53,420 nt of DNA from Gammaproteobacteria bacterium (GCA_026196615.1 JAPHSW010000183.1:1-53420); one strand, 5' to 3'. Positions 7,040 to 16,033 are shown, counted from the first letter of the stretch. Notes: generated from the sequence alone by a model not told the origin. Made by a program: numbers and translations.

Positions 7040-8500
7040 CTACATTCCAGCTTTTAACCGCTGCATTATATCACCTTTTGCCTGTTTCAAGATCGAATCT
7101 CTATCAAGAGTATCTAAAATTGAGCGCACAGCTTCTTTAGCGCCACCTTCTCCCCATGATTTTCCCTGTCGAAAATATTGCTGAGCCGCTTTTCCAACAA
7201 CAAGGGTACTGTAATAAGCAACAGCACCTTGAGCGGAAGCAGTAATCACAGTGGATAAACCACCTGTACCTAATTTTAATGCACTGGAAACAAAATGAAT
7301 TCCCCATATGGTTCCTAGTAATAGAACCATTTGTCCGGCAATCGTTTTAATCAATTCACCAGCCTCTGTCTTAGTAAGAGGAAATCCATATAATCTCGAA
7401 AGATGTATTACTAAAGTCACATCAATAATTGCTGCAGCCATTAAATCAGCAATAGGAACAGGATTGATAGCAACAGCCACCCCTTTAGAAACACAATAGC
7501 TATGGTTCAGCTTTTCAGCAACATCCTTTCTCACAGCCATTATTCGTTCACTGACCTGATCTGATAAATCGCCTGCAAACAAACTGGCATTAATTGCAGC
7601 CAGTGTTTTTCCTTCACCTTTAACAATAGACCACAAGCAAATTTTAAGTTCATTCACATCAGGAGGAAACTCTTTACAGGTTTCAGTTTCATTACCTTGC
7701 TCATCAACCAACAAATAATATTTTTCTGTACTACGAGAAGAAGCTGAAATAATATTCTCAGCATCAACTAAACCTTTAACTCTCTGTGTCAAATTGTTCC
7801 GGAGAATTTTTTGTTCTTTTTGAGTATATCGGTCAATTTTATTTAAGACCAATACCACTGGTCTGGATTCAGAGACGACCTGTTTTAATGCCTGATACTC
7901 TGTATCCGTCATATCACTATCGAGAACAAATAAAATGATATCTGAACGAGATGCCACCTCATGCGCCATCTTGGCTCTTAGCTCCCCTTCTATTTCATTG
8001 ATCCCCGGTGTATCAATAAAATACACACCACCTTCTTCATATTCATGCCAATTAGCAAAGGTATTAGTTTTAGTTTCACCATGTAAAGGACTGGTAGTAA
8101 ATTGTTCTTGCCCAATCAGAGCATTAAGTAGTGATGATTTCCCAACGCTGACACGGCCTAAAACAGAAATATGTATGTGTTCATGTTCAATTTTCTCGAG
8201 CATCTTAGCCACTTGTTGAAAATCATCATTCAAAGATTCCCGTACTTGAGAAGGAACTCGCTTATCTTTTAGTAAGTAATTTAAGCTTTCTTTAGCAATG
8301 GAAAGATGATCGTCACCTTTAGATTCAATGTGTTCACTTTCACTATTGATGGTCTGACTACTATCAAGATTTTCTTTACTTAATTTAGATTCTTGAGCTG
8401 ACGATTTAGACTTCATTTTTTTATATGCTTTATCAATCGCTGTTACGGAGCTTGAGGACCAGCTTGATAAAATCTTTTGTGCGCGATTCAATATTTTCAC
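7040..8500 (-). CDS. Era/dynamin-like GTPase with C-terminal DUF697-type membrane region
   Basis: 486 residues from GTG 8500, chosen because AAGGAG (8508-8513) lies 7 bases upstream; an upstream in-frame GTG 8524 has none. After a charged N-terminal segment the G domain shows G1 GRVSVGKS (about 115-122), G3 DTPG (163-166), G4 NKID (220-223) and a G5-like ISAS. The C-terminal third is hydrophobic and helical (VPIADLMAAAIIDVTLVIHL, then GQMVLLLGTIWGIHFV), as in YcjF/DUF697 proteins, ending in a basic tail. The start lies inside the preceding GTPase gene (68-bp overlap, different frame). Such GTPases are linked to membrane or envelope stress, but no exact function is known. Confidence 0.88.
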   Translation of the reverse strand: MKILNRAQKILSSWSSSSVTAIDKAYKKMKSKSSAQESKLSKENLDSSQTINSESEHIESKGDDHLSIAKESLNYLLKDKRVPSQVRESLNDDFQQVAKMLEKIEHEHIHISVLGRVSVGKSSLLNALIGQEQFTTSPLHGETKTNTFANWHEYEEGGVYFIDTPGINEIEGELRAKMAHEVASRSDIILFVLDSDMTDTEYQALKQVVSESRPVVLVLNKIDRYTQKEQKILRNNLTQRVKGLVDAENIISASSRSTEKYYLLVDEQGNETETCKEFPPDVNELKICLWSIVKGEGKTLAAINASLFAGDLSDQVSERIMAVRKDVAEKLNHSYCVSKGVAVAINPVPIADLMAAAIIDVTLVIHLSRLYGFPLTKTEAGELIKTIAGQMVLLLGTIWGIHFVSSALKLGTGGLSTVITASAQGAVAYYSTLVVGKAAQQYFRQGKSWGEGGAKEAVRSILDTLDRDSILKQAKGDIMQRLKAGM

Positions 8501-10130
8501 CCAGTTGCTCCTTATACAAATCACTAATTAACATGGGTGATAACTCACCTGTTACTTCTAAAGTTCTAGCGACTGAACGCCCCAGTGTATCAAAAATCAT
8601 CCCATATGCCACAGCATGCATTAATCCACCAGAAACCGTTCCAATGCCTGGAAACGCTTTAAGACCGTTTCCAGCTATAGCTAACAGCAACGGCAAAGTT
8701 TTATCCATACGAGATTGTATTAATTCAATTAACTTATTAGCATCTATATCGGTTGCACTGACCCCATAGAGTTTACATAAATCCTTAATCATCTGAATAC
8801 CTAGATAACCTTGAACTAATAGATCCGTACCAGGACTAATGGTTGCCATAGAGGCTATTACCGCTTTTTTTGTATAACCAGATATAAGTCGCTTGCTCTG
8901 TGAGTGTTTAAAGCGAGCCTCAATATCATCTAGCTTGTCATTCATCATATTTGAGACAGATTTTTCTCTCAATTGTTCAAATTGTGCAATGCTGGTGTTT
9001 TTCATTAACGTCTGTAATTGATCCTGTAATTTATTTAAGTCTGGATTAATTGCACGTTGCACCCTTTCTTCTACACCATCTGATGTTAAGCGAATAAATT
9101 CACGCACTCCTCCAGCACTGATTGTAATGATTGGTGTATCAGCAGATATTAATTCTTTACCAATTGACTGAATACGTTGCTTTATTCTATCAATAATAAG
9201 CTGCCGCTCTTCTGAACTGTATTGATCAGATTTATTCATCGCGACAATACAAGGCTTTTTGAGTAATAGTATATGTTTTAACTCACTAAACTGTGTAGCA
9301 GTCAAATCACCATCACACAGATAAATAACAATATGAGCACGCTGGACTTCTTCAATTGATAAAAGATCCAACTCAACAAACTGTTCATTTAGACCCGGCA
9401 TATCAGTTAACACCAGCTCTTGTACAAAATTATTCTGTCCCAAAAGAGAATTTTTCAGGTGCCAGTGATAATGAACCACTTCACGAGTTGTACCACCAAT
9501 AACCCCAGTTTCAATTTTATTTGAGTCAGCATAAGCATTTGATGTCTGTTCCTCAGAAGGTTTTAGCTCATCATGAGTTTGAGATATTAATGCCTTTATA
9601 ACGGTGCTTTTACCACAACTGATATCACCAAATAAAGCTATGTACAGTATTTTTTCAGATTTTCTTTGAGCATAATCTTTCAGTTCACCCTGTAATAACT
9701 GCAACTCTGGTGATGATTTAAAATCAATTTCATCTATGTTACCTAAATCACTCATTGTCTTTTTAGAAGGTGTTTCTTTGGAAGAGAGATCAGAGGCCCT
9801 ATGCTCTTGAGTAGAAATTTTCTGGCTTATTTCATCAAATCGTTGCGCTGTCGTTTCAATACTTCTAATAGATTCTTTTTTTGAAACATTTGAAGTTTGT
9901 ACAGTTTTGGAAAGAGGCATTAACAAACGCCAGATCATTCGTCCAAAAAAAGCTGACACAACAATAATGCCAATAGCATAACCCCATATAACCCATTCAG
10001 ATTGTTGTTGAAGTTGTTGCCAAACTGAAAAAGATAAATTGGTAATAAAGAGAATAGCAACAATAAAAACAAAAAATAAAACCAGCAAGGCAAAGGTTAT
10101 TAAAATGCGTGATGATGGCAATCGTTTCAT
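8433..10130 (-). CDS. Membrane-anchored Era-like GTPase with DUF697-type C-terminus
   Basis: 565 residues. Two N-terminal transmembrane helices (about 8-31 and 46-68) are followed by a Ser/Lys-rich linker. The G domain has G1 GDISCGKS (168-175), a G2-like GGTTRE (212-217), G3 DMPG (243-246) and G4 NKSD (299-302). The C-terminal region (about 420-560) is helical and partly hydrophobic (LLLAIAGNGLKAFPGIGTVSG), a DUF697-like pattern shared with the next gene. It is the first of two tandem, diverged GTPases and overlaps the second by 68 bp, so translation is probably coupled. The N-terminal anchors are absent from the second protein, so the pair may act as a membrane-bound and a peripheral partner; that is inference. 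Confidence 0.9.
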   Translation of the reverse strand: MKRLPSSRILITFALLVLFFVFIVAILFITNLSFSVWQQLQQQSEWVIWGYAIGIIVVSAFFGRMIWRLLMPLSKTVQTSNVSKKESIRSIETTAQRFDEISQKISTQEHRASDLSSKETPSKKTMSDLGNIDEIDFKSSPELQLLQGELKDYAQRKSEKILYIALFGDISCGKSTVIKALISQTHDELKPSEEQTSNAYADSNKIETGVIGGTTREVVHYHWHLKNSLLGQNNFVQELVLTDMPGLNEQFVELDLLSIEEVQRAHIVIYLCDGDLTATQFSELKHILLLKKPCIVAMNKSDQYSSEERQLIIDRIKQRIQSIGKELISADTPIITISAGGVREFIRLTSDGVEERVQRAINPDLNKLQDQLQTLMKNTSIAQFEQLREKSVSNMMNDKLDDIEARFKHSQSKRLISGYTKKAVIASMATISPGTDLLVQGYLGIQMIKDLCKLYGVSATDIDANKLIELIQSRMDKTLPLLLAIAGNGLKAFPGIGTVSGGLMHAVAYGMIFDTLGRSVARTLEVTGELSPMLISDLYKEQLGENIESRTKDFIKLVLKLRNSD

Positions 10131-10223
10131 AAAATGAATGTCATGGAATGAAAATAAAAGGAAAAAATATTATAGAACAAAAAATATGTGAAAAGTAAAT
10201 TTTGGGAGCATCTATGAATTAGC

Positions 10224-10260
10224 TAAACTCACCCTTAAAAAAGTGATAAGAGTGAGTTTA
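10224..10260 (-). terminator. Stem-loop after the secreted-protein gene
   Basis: Arms at 10224-10237 and 10247-10260 (taaactcac / gtgagttta at the base) form a near-perfect 13-14 bp stem in the 160-bp gap between the secreted-protein gene and the first GTPase gene. On the plus strand TTTT follows; on the minus strand the tail is not T-rich. Intrinsic termination is possible, not certain. Confidence 0.4.
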
Positions 10261-10290
10261 TTTTGGTTTAGGTGAAAATTATTATAACCA

Positions 10291-11250
10291 TTAAAAATCA
10301 AACTCTCCTGCAGATTCAGTTTCTAACTTACCACCTGAAGCCAAAGTTAATGCTTTTTTAATTGCATCAGGTGATGCCATAATTCCCATAAAACTATGAT
10401 CACCTGCCATTGATAAATCAGGAAAATTAATCGCTATACGAAATTTTGCACTCAAAGCATACACCTTCCCATCTTCATGAATTAACATTTCATAAGGTAA
10501 GTGAGCTGTTGCACGAATATCTTTAAAATCAACTTCCTTCATTATGGTCGTATCATTACTCATATCTGCTTCTGTCATTGCAACGCCAATAACCGTCTGT
10601 TGTTTACCCGGCAATTCCAGTTGAAAAACCTTAGAAACACCACCTTTTTGTTCAGCCAAAGCCGCCGAAACTGTTTTCACTGCTTCTTCATAACTGCCAT
10701 GTTCTGATAAAGTATCAGGTTCATCAAAATAAGGCATGCCAAACATATAATGGTAATCCTCTAAATCCTTTCCAGGGAAACCTTTTTTGGAACCATAACT
10801 TTCTTGTTCACCAAGAGTATTTTTTAGAGCAGAAGCAACATCTTCCATCTTCCCTTCCATTCGATAAGCATTGGCCATATAAACAGGGTTGGTAAATGTA
10901 ACTTGAATACTGCCTTTAACATCAGTCACAGCAACGCGTTGAATAGCACCATATCCACCGAATTTGGTAGCTTTAGCATTACTTTTTAAAGCATCATTGG
11001 TAACAACAATGATATTTGCTCCTTCATAAGGCGCATATTCACCGATGATTTCAAAGCCGCCCGCAGTGAGCTTGGACTTTGTATCTGTAACAATTTGAGC
11101 AAAATCTCCACTCGTTGAACTAGCAAGATAAAATGGTTTTAGATTTTCAGCTTGAACAACTGATGAACTTAAGAGTAAGAACAAAGCAAACATTTGCATA
11201 GAAACAAATGACTGCATAAAAATTGGTTTGGTAAAGAAAGAATTATACAT
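10291..11250 (-). CDS. Secreted protein of unknown function, weakly DUF302-like
   Basis: 319 residues with a signal peptide: a hydrophobic stretch from about 12 to 34, cleavage after VVQA. The body has two similar-sized alpha/beta halves. The first contains KSKLTAGGFEIIGEYAPYEG and a GYGAIQRVAVTD strand. The second contains a DIRATAHLPYEMLIHEDGKV segment, then an ASPDAIKKAL helix; this order of helix, strand and LP-x-x-x-LIHEDGKVY recalls DUF302 proteins. A MAGDH/FMGIM Met-rich stretch lies near the C-terminus. It stands between the GTPases and a FadL-type channel. I cannot assign a function; the DUF302 resemblance is weak and by eye. Confidence 0.82.
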   Translation of the reverse strand: MYNSFFTKPIFMQSFVSMQMFALFLLLSSSVVQAENLKPFYLASSTSGDFAQIVTDTKSKLTAGGFEIIGEYAPYEGANIIVVTNDALKSNAKATKFGGYGAIQRVAVTDVKGSIQVTFTNPVYMANAYRMEGKMEDVASALKNTLGEQESYGSKKGFPGKDLEDYHYMFGMPYFDEPDTLSEHGSYEEAVKTVSAALAEQKGGVSKVFQLELPGKQQTVIGVAMTEADMSNDTTIMKEVDFKDIRATAHLPYEMLIHEDGKVYALSAKFRIAINFPDLSMAGDHSFMGIMASPDAIKKALTLASGGKLETESAGEFDF

Positions 11251-11405
11251 TTTTTAACTATCTCCCTGACATTTTATTAATTTTTTTAATCAGTCTTTTA
11301 ATAATGTAGCTGAGTCATATTGATAAAGCAATTAGTAAAATGACTAAAGCATTAATGTCTTTTTCATCAATTTATTATCGGCCAAATTATTATAGGATAT
11401 AAAGA

Positions 11406-11440
11406 AACAAAAAAGGGGTCATAAAGACCCCTTTTTTGTT
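11406..11440 (-). terminator. Intrinsic terminator of the minus-strand fadL-like gene
   Basis: A perfect 15-bp stem (11406-11420 with 11426-11440), GC-rich at its top (ggggtc/gacccc), 5-nt loop ataaa, and flanking A6/T6 runs. It lies 16 bp beyond the stop codon of the FadL-like gene on the minus strand. Confidence 0.92.
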
Positions 11441-11456
11441 ACAAATTGTGAAATTT

Positions 11457-12773
11457 TTAGAAATTCCAACCGTAGGCAATACCCCAAGCATCTTGAGACA
11501 TTTTGATGTCAGCTTCACCAGCCGCACACATTCCATTACAACCAAACATTCCTGGTATGGAATCACTACCCTTAACTTTATTTTCAAAAGCATGCATGTA
11601 GAACATAGAAATCTCACTACCCTGTGGTAACACATAAGTCATACCAATCGTAGCGTGATCTTCAATAACAGCAGGTGCTAGTTGATTAAACATGGTTTGA
11701 TCTTTATCAATAGGCTGGTCAGCGTGGCTATAACCAGCACGTAAAGTCAGCTGTTTATTCCACTTATATTCAGCTCCAAGTTTATAGACAGTCATATCAT
11801 CCCACCCAAAGCCTGAACCATTGTTGTCTCCAAGCTGTTGACCAGGAACCATCATATTCATACCCATGTTTCCGGCTTGAAGTGTATTTCCCATTGAATC
11901 CACATCGCTATAGTTAATTTGCTGAATATCAAAACCTAACATAAGCTGTTCTGTTGCCTGAAATGCTAAACCAATACCGTAGTTCTCAGGAACATCTAAA
12001 TCACCTTGCTCTGCAAGAAGACCTTTATAATCGTCAAACTCATCCATATCAATTTTTGAATTATAGACTACACCAAGAGTTAATTGATCTGTTAGCTGCC
12101 CCTGCCAGCCAAGAGAAAGACCAAAACCCCATGCATCATCACGACCTTTATTTGTTACCTTACCGCTATCAGCTGAAAAATTAGCATTATCAAAATTTTG
12201 TAGACCATAAGCTTTAAACTGTTGGTATGCAACCTGTAAAGAAGCACCAATTGAATGTTTATCATTTATCTTATATGACAAAGTAGGTAATATACGAATT
12301 TGTTCAAGGTTGATACCTGATTGCTCTGTTGCAGCTGAAGCACCTGCCATTAAAGCAAAAAAATCATAACTTGTATTCATACCACCAGTACCAACAACCG
12401 ATACGCCAACTGACATATCATCACTCAACATGTAATTAAAACCACCTTCTGGAATGTAAAAAGGCCCATCATTGTTACCATTACCATCATAATTAAGTGA
12501 CTGTACACCTGGATTTTCATTACCAGTAATTGTTGCAGTACGATCAGGGTCAAAAACCTGGAAACCAAAATCAATACGGTTACCAACCTTAACCATGGCA
12601 GCTGGATTGTCTGCACCTGATACAGCGCTATCTGCAATAGCAATACCAACTCCGGCACGGCCATTTGCTTTTGTACCATTACCCATCATAAACGAACCAT
12701 TGGTCGCTATAGCAATATTTGGTAATACGATTGCTGCAGTCACTGCTGCGGCTAGAAGACGATTTTTAATCAT
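11457..12773 (-). CDS. FadL/TodX-family outer membrane channel (first of two)
   Basis: 438 residues. Signal peptide 1-23 (cleavage after AIA), then the FadL-like hatch region ATNGSFMMGNGTKANGRAG with the NPAAM motif, followed by beta-strand-rich sequence ending in an aromatic C-terminus (WGIAYGWNF), as in outer-membrane barrels. This family passes hydrophobic compounds such as fatty acids, alkanes or aromatics through the outer membrane. It differs from the second FadL-like protein in lacking its GFAIIENGASGMGQAFAG N-terminus, so substrates may differ. The start has AAGGAG upstream. A strong terminator follows. It is transcribed divergently from the second channel gene. Confidence 0.93.
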   Translation of the reverse strand: MIKNRLLAAAVTAAIVLPNIAIATNGSFMMGNGTKANGRAGVGIAIADSAVSGADNPAAMVKVGNRIDFGFQVFDPDRTATITGNENPGVQSLNYDGNGNNDGPFYIPEGGFNYMLSDDMSVGVSVVGTGGMNTSYDFFALMAGASAATEQSGINLEQIRILPTLSYKINDKHSIGASLQVAYQQFKAYGLQNFDNANFSADSGKVTNKGRDDAWGFGLSLGWQGQLTDQLTLGVVYNSKIDMDEFDDYKGLLAEQGDLDVPENYGIGLAFQATEQLMLGFDIQQINYSDVDSMGNTLQAGNMGMNMMVPGQQLGDNNGSGFGWDDMTVYKLGAEYKWNKQLTLRAGYSHADQPIDKDQTMFNQLAPAVIEDHATIGMTYVLPQGSEISMFYMHAFENKVKGSDSIPGMFGCNGMCAAGEADIKMSQDAWGIAYGWNF

Positions 12774-13491
12774 TACGGTTGAGCTCCTTCAAAACTGTTT
12801 TAGCGTCGGTTAATTGTTTGTCTTATTATTACCCCTAACCTAAAGTAGGCTGAGTAAAACTAAATCTGATTAAGATTTAGATCAAAAATAATGACTACAT
12901 TATAGTGTAAGACAATATCACGCTTAAGCGTTTGTTATTATTGATGTTATTCGATATTCTTTCAAAGATATTGATATTTTGAAAATCTAAAGAATACATC
13001 TCTTTTTTTTAAATTTTTCAAAAATGTTGTATATTAACAACAACATTAATTAATGTAGGACATTTTGTACAGTTTTACGACAAAAGTCAAGAGAAAACAA
13101 CATTTCACGAATTTGAACAATTGACTTAGACCTAAATTAATGCATATAGATATACTTATTGAAAAAAATTAAAACCCAATAAATAACTCAACATTAACAA
13201 TAGATTATTAGAATAACTTTATAGTAAACATGAACTTTGTCAAGTAAATCAAAATAAATTACTCGACAATTTTCTCAAAAATTGATATTTTTATTGAATA
13301 TATTATATATTTTGTTGCTTTTTTTCATTCTTTATAAATAACACTTTTTCAATCAATACGACTTTAGTGACTATATGTGTGTTAAATACAACAATTCTGA
13401 TTTTTTTAAACTAAGTCATTTTATTAAGTTAACACTAAAAAATTATTAACAACTTAATCCTTGGGTTTACAACGAAAGGGAATATCGCTCA
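12774..13491. other. 718-bp AT-rich divergent intergenic region between two fadL-like genes
   Basis: No convincing ORF or RNA gene. It must hold both fadL promoters. Visible elements are a 14-bp perfect palindrome ACATTAATTAATGT (13043-13056) and, just before it, GTTGT-N6-ACAAC (13026-13041); these could be regulator sites. The stretch from 13250 to 13450 is extremely AT-rich, as in silenced or strongly curved promoter regions. Length is unusual for this gene-dense window. Confidence 0.6.
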
Positions 13492-14808
13492 ATGAACAAA
13501 CCTCTTAAAATAGCAATTTCAGCTTCGACCTTTGCTACAGCTCTCTGCCTGACAAGCACCACTTATGCATCAGGCTTTGCAATTATCGAAAACGGTGCCA
13601 GTGGTATGGGTCAGGCTTTTGCAGGTGCTGCAGCTGTCGCTGAAGATCCTTCAACTATTTATTTTAACCCTGCTGGTATGATGTATCTTAAAGGTACACA
13701 AGTTACAACTGGTATGCACATCATTAAATCAGATGCCGAGTTTAAAGACAAAGGCAGTACCAACCTTACAGCATTCGGAGTATCTCAAGGAAATGATGGC
13801 GGGAATGCAGGTGATACGTTTTATGTTCCGAACTTTTATTATGTCCGTGATTTTGGTGAAAAATACAAAATTGGACTTGGTGTTAATGCCCCCTTTGGTT
13901 TAGGCACAGAATATAAAGATGGCTGGATGGGTCGTTATGCAGCAACAAATTCAGAGCTCACATCAATGAATTTTAACCCATCTATCGCTTTTCGAGCTAA
14001 TGAAAAGCTTTCCATAGGTCTTGGTATGAATATTCAATATCTTGACGCAACATTAGAAAAAGATATTTATCAATTTGGGTTGCCAGCTCCATTTGCAGGT
14101 ACGCCAGATGGCAGCGTTAAAGTAGAGGGAGACTCATGGGAATTCGGTTTTAATGCTGGCTTCATATACGAAATAACATCTCAAACACGACTCGGAATCC
14201 ATTATAGAAGTGAAATTTCTCATACTCTTGAAGGTGACATAAAATATGAAGGGATCTCTCAGGCTCTTACAGGAAATCCATTAACTGCACCAAAATTTAT
14301 TAATCAAGATGCCAGGGCTAATATCGATACCCCTTCAACACTATCAGTGAGTTTGACTCATCAACTCAATGATCGTCTAACTCTGCTAGGTGACATAACA
14401 CATACTAAGTGGAGTAACTTTGAAGAACTTAGCGTCGTCGGCGATAATGGTGTAGAAGTCACTCAAGTTGATGAAAAATGGGACGATAGCTACCGCATAT
14501 CAGCTGGAATAAAATACCAGTATAATTCTCAATGGATTCTCAGAACAGGCATAGCACACGATGAAACTCCGATTGATGACAAGCACCGTACAGCAAGAAT
14601 TCCTGGAGATGATAGAACCTGGTTAAGTTTTGGAGCAAGTTACTCTCCATCTAAAAGCTTAACAGTCGATGTAGGCTATTCTCACTTATGGGTAGAAGAT
14701 GCTGAGATTGATGAAGACTATCCCCTTTTAACCGCTTCTGGCACCTTAAAAGGTGAATTCGATGCAGATGTCGATATTTTAAGTGTCCAGGCCACCTGGA
14801 AATTTTAA
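13492..14808 (+). CDS. FadL-family long-chain fatty acid/hydrophobic compound transporter (second of two)
   Basis: 438 residues. Signal peptide 1-26 (ending TTYA), then the canonical FadL N-terminus SGFAIIENGASGMGQAFAG, DPSTIYFNPAGMMYL and a beta-barrel body with GVNAPFGLGTEYKDGWMGRY, a highly conserved FadL segment. The C-terminus ends in a Phe (VQATWKF), typical for BAM recognition. It likely imports long-chain fatty acids or similar lipids. Length is the family norm. It is divergent from the other FadL-like gene and convergent with tusA across a strong bidirectional terminator. Confidence 0.95.
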   Translation: MNKPLKIAISASTFATALCLTSTTYASGFAIIENGASGMGQAFAGAAAVAEDPSTIYFNPAGMMYLKGTQVTTGMHIIKSDAEFKDKGSTNLTAFGVSQGNDGGNAGDTFYVPNFYYVRDFGEKYKIGLGVNAPFGLGTEYKDGWMGRYAATNSELTSMNFNPSIAFRANEKLSIGLGMNIQYLDATLEKDIYQFGLPAPFAGTPDGSVKVEGDSWEFGFNAGFIYEITSQTRLGIHYRSEISHTLEGDIKYEGISQALTGNPLTAPKFINQDARANIDTPSTLSVSLTHQLNDRLTLLGDITHTKWSNFEELSVVGDNGVEVTQVDEKWDDSYRISAGIKYQYNSQWILRTGIAHDETPIDDKHRTARIPGDDRTWLSFGASYSPSKSLTVDVGYSHLWVEDAEIDEDYPLLTASGTLKGEFDADVDILSVQATWKF

Positions 14809-14840
14809 ACCGACGTCAACCTACAAAAAAATATAGCCAA

Positions 14841-14880
14841 AAAAAAGCCCTATATATCAATTGATATATAGGGCTTTTTT
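14841..14880. terminator. Bidirectional intrinsic terminator, 40-bp perfect palindrome
   Basis: The 20-bp arms 14841-14860 and 14861-14880 are exact reverse complements with no spacer, beginning aaaaaagccc and ending gggctttttt. In RNA the centre would open to a small loop. It lies between convergent fadL-like and tusA genes and has the A-run/T-run needed for both directions. Confidence 0.93.
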
Positions 14881-14928
14881 CTTAGCACAAATAATAATAA
14901 ACATTATTTCATGCTAAGAACGGGATAA

Positions 14929-15159
14929 TTAAGCTTTCTTGATTAAGAACTCAAATTTACCGCCATTTTCGCTGCTTTCCATCAACTCATTACCAGTTTG
15001 GTTAGCAAAAGCTTCAAAGTCTTTTACTGAACCAGGATCAGTAGCAATGATGTGAAGAACTTGACCAGCATCTAATTCAGCTAATGCTTTCTTAGCACGT
15101 AAAATTGGAAGTGGACAGTTTAATCCTGAAGCATCTAATTCTTTATCAAAATCAGCCAT
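14929..15159 (-). CDS. tusA: TusA-family sulfur carrier protein
   Basis: 76 residues. The sulfur-binding cysteine is C15 in the conserved GLNCPLPILRAKKAL motif (CPxP), and the beta-alpha-beta-alpha-beta pattern fits the family. TusA carries persulfide sulfur for tRNA thiolation; in sulfur oxidisers related TusA proteins hand sulfur to DsrEFH or sHdr systems. A rhodanese gene lies 206 bp upstream on the same strand, and sox genes are nearby, so a role in dissimilatory sulfur transfer is plausible but inferred. Confidence 0.94.
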   Translation of the reverse strand: MADFDKELDASGLNCPLPILRAKKALAELDAGQVLHIIATDPGSVKDFEAFANQTGNELMESSENGGKFEFLIKKA

Positions 15160-15365
15160 TAATATTCCCTCGTCTCGTTTTGAGTCTTATATGAGTTATA
15201 TGTTAGTTCTAAAATTAGTCAACTGAGTTTAGCCTAAAACAATGCTAACCACCAGCATATTTAGCCTAAGTATTCTAATATAGTTCATAAGAGTTTAACA
15301 AGTCTTCCAAAAGAGATAGACCGTCTGGTCAAACTCTTTTTACGAAGATAGAGTGAACCTTTGTT

Positions 15366-15689
15366 TTATACTGCAATTGGTAAACCCATTTGAGCCCAGG
15401 TCACAATACCACCGCGTAAATTGTATACATTATCAACACCTTTTGATGCCATAAAAGCACATGCTTGAGCAGAGCGCGCTCCTGTCTGACAATAAAAGAT
15501 AATTGTATCATCAGTATTTAATTCATCTACTTTCAATGGAATAACATGAAGAGGTAAGTTTTCCGAACCAGTAATTTTCCCTCTGGCCACTTCAGCAGGC
15601 GTACGAACATCAATCAGTTTAATGTTTTCTGGAAGCTCTTCCAGCTGAAGACTTAGCTCTTTTACATCAATTTCTTTTACACCATACAC
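15366..15689 (-). CDS. Single-domain rhodanese-like sulfurtransferase
   Basis: 107 residues forming one rhodanese domain with LIDVRTPAEVARGKITGSENLP (N-terminal CH2-type motif, split here as about residues 25-46) and the active-site loop CQTGARSAQ, with catalytic C67. No signal peptide, so cytoplasmic, resembling GlpE/PspE-type proteins. It would transfer sulfane sulfur from thiosulfate or persulfides to a thiol acceptor. The co-oriented tusA downstream suggests the acceptor could be TusA. Confidence 0.93.
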   Translation of the reverse strand: MYGVKEIDVKELSLQLEELPENIKLIDVRTPAEVARGKITGSENLPLHVIPLKVDELNTDDTIIFYCQTGARSAQACAFMASKGVDNVYNLRGGIVTWAQMGLPIAV

Positions 15690-16033
15690 AAAACAGTCCC
15701 CCTATACAAAGCATCAGCAAGTATTATAAAATTGGTCAAATCTATAGAACCAAAAAAGCATTTAAGTATATACTAATATTTGTTTTTTACAAGAAAATTA
15801 TATAATTTAATACGCTCTATAGGATAACAGTATTTCATGTGGGTACAAATCCACGAACAAACCTAATCAATCACAACTAAATAATCACTGAACTATTTTT
15901 AAATTTAAACATCTAAAAGATGATATTTTAAAACAACACATCATCCCTTGAGCAGAACACTTAAAAAACAAAAATTGAAGAGTGTACTAAAAAGAACCAT
16001 TCTATCAAAAACTTAATAGGTTATTTTTCACTT
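15690..16033. other. 344-bp divergent intergenic region between rhodanese and BepA-like genes
   Basis: No ORF worth calling. A TATAAT at 15801-15806 on the plus strand could be the -10 of the protease gene, with only a poor -35 upstream, implying a 5' leader of about 220 nt. A short hairpin gtgggt-acaa-atccac lies near 15839-15855. Nothing else stands out. Confidence 0.45.

Noticed and set aside
11390-11635. 81-residue minus-strand ORF overlapping the end of the first fadL-like gene
   Set aside because: Overlaps a confident gene in another frame and runs through a terminator hairpin.
12425-12679. 84-residue Leu/Val/Met-rich minus-strand ORF
   Set aside because: Alternate frame within the first fadL-like gene; hydrophobicity comes from the frame shift of a barrel protein.
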